Shown here: in pieces, positions 63,602 to 64,000 of the stretch
How the letters are laid out: each line of letters starts with the position of its first letter
Position numbering within the stretch: position 1 is the first letter of the stretch
Source of the DNA: Peribacillus frigoritolerans
GTDB lineage: Bacteria; Bacillota; Bacilli; Bacillales; DSM-1321
Reading direction: 5' to 3'
DNA length: 64,000 nucleotides
NCBI RefSeq assembly: GCF_001636405.1
Contig: NZ_KV440950.1
Coordinates: forward strand, 2,441,712-2,505,711
The notes under the pieces: generated by a model
Told to the model about the DNA's origin: nothing
The model's database searches: none
Seen by the model: the letters and a program-made list of their open reading frames with translations, nothing else
Made by a program: the position numbers and the translations under genes

Positions 63602-64000
63602 ATGCAAGGCGAAAATATTATATTGAGAATTGAAAGTTTATTGAACCAACTGCCCAAATCAGAAAAGAAAATTGCACAATATATTTTAGAAAACCCCAAA
63701 GATATAGTTAGAATGACGATACATGAATTGGCTGACCATGCAAACGCAAGCAGTTCGGCAGTAACGAGGTTCTGTCATTCCATAAAAGTTAATAGTTTTT
63801 CAGAACTGAAGGTATCCCTATCATCCCTGATTTCCCAGCCGGAGAAAAAAGGTTTCCATGACATTGAGCCTAATGAAACAATAGCATCGATCAAAAATAA
63901 AATTGTGTCCAATTCCGTCCAGGCCATACAAGAAACGGCACATTATTTGGATGAGGCCGTTCTTGACAATATCATTGAAACCATGAGGAGTGCAGATGTG
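63602..64000 (+). CDS. RpiR-family regulator (MurR-like), 5' part
   Basis: The open frame of 133 codons starts at ATG 63602 behind AAGGAG and runs off the window. It begins MQGENIILRIESLLNQLPKSEKK, then the RpiR helix-turn-helix MTIHELADHANASSSAVTRFCHSIKVNSFSEL. The SIS domain begins near the window end. Its place at the end of the wall-sugar operon suggests it is the MurNAc 6-phosphate-responsive regulator. Confidence 0.85.
   Translation, partial: MQGENIILRIESLLNQLPKSEKKIAQYILENPKDIVRMTIHELADHANASSSAVTRFCHSIKVNSFSELKVSLSSLISQPEKKGFHDIEPNETIASIKNKIVSNSVQAIQETAHYLDEAVLDNIIETMRSADV

Noticed and set aside
1..64000. CRISPR arrays, prophage, integrases, transposase genes, tRNA or rRNA
   Set aside because: No regularly spaced repeats, no phage or transposase-like proteins and no RNA gene signatures were seen. 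The repeats present are small non-coding elements.

Overview
The window looks like a piece of chromosome from a low-GC, endospore-forming Bacillaceae, most likely of the Peribacillus / 'Bacillus simplex' type. This is inferred from the spore-germination genes, AGGAGG-type ribosome binding sites with many TTG/GTG starts, the frl operon order known from Bacillus subtilis, and sigma-54 (SigL) and CcpA-type control sites. No phage, plasmid, CRISPR, rRNA or tRNA genes were seen. Nearly all of it is catabolic gene clusters, each with its own regulator.

Layout. 0-7.2 kb: an edge-truncated membrane protein, a lone GerB-type germinant permease, a truncated GNAT gene behind an orphan SigL promoter, and a four-gene gerA-type operon (A-C-small membrane protein-B). 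7.4-13.2 kb: a complete fructoselysine operon, frlB-O-N-M-D, with convergent frlR. 13.5-16.3 kb: two secreted M14 carboxypeptidases. 16.9-19.6 kb: an agmatinase-family ureohydrolase and an APC permease, divergent and each behind a SigL promoter. 20-24.3 kb: an RpiR regulator with a mannose-family PTS (EIIA, EIIB, fused EIIC-EIID) and nanE, an N-acetylmannosamine island bracketed by 36-bp direct repeats. 24.6-26.5 kb: a SigL-driven RocG-type glutamate dehydrogenase and two small proteins. 26.8-35.4 kb: an IclR-controlled cluster with two guanidino-modifying enzymes (one clearly a dimethylarginine dimethylaminohydrolase), a RocB-like protein, an M20 amidohydrolase and two transporters.

35.5-39.1 kb: a frameshifted AHSA1-type gene, a VOC protein and two YibE/F membrane proteins. 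39.4-47.2 kb: a sigma-54 activator with a sensor domain after its HTH, divergent from a SigL promoter driving an NCS1 permease, the heme-dependent N-demethylase / dimethylamine monooxygenase set, and an aldehyde dehydrogenase. 47.7-53.4 kb: a second sigma-54 activator and a SigL operon of Fe-alcohol dehydrogenase, permease and succinate-semialdehyde dehydrogenase. 53.5-64 kb: a cell-wall sugar recovery block: anmK and a GHL10 hydrolase on one strand; murQ, a lactose/cellobiose-type PTS, a GH4 glycosidase, mupG, a BadF-type kinase and an RpiR regulator on the other.

How it fits together. The common theme is salvage of modified amino acids and wall sugars: glycated lysine (frl), methylated arginine (DDAH), dimethylamine (N-demethylase), agmatine-like guanidines, ManNAc and MurNAc. 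The most attractive hypothesis is that DDAH releases dimethylamine from methylated arginine and the N-demethylase set about 8 kb downstream oxidises it. Six sites match the sigma-54 -24/-12 consensus with exact spacing. Dispersed MITE-like repeats sit in intrinsic terminators in several intergenic regions.
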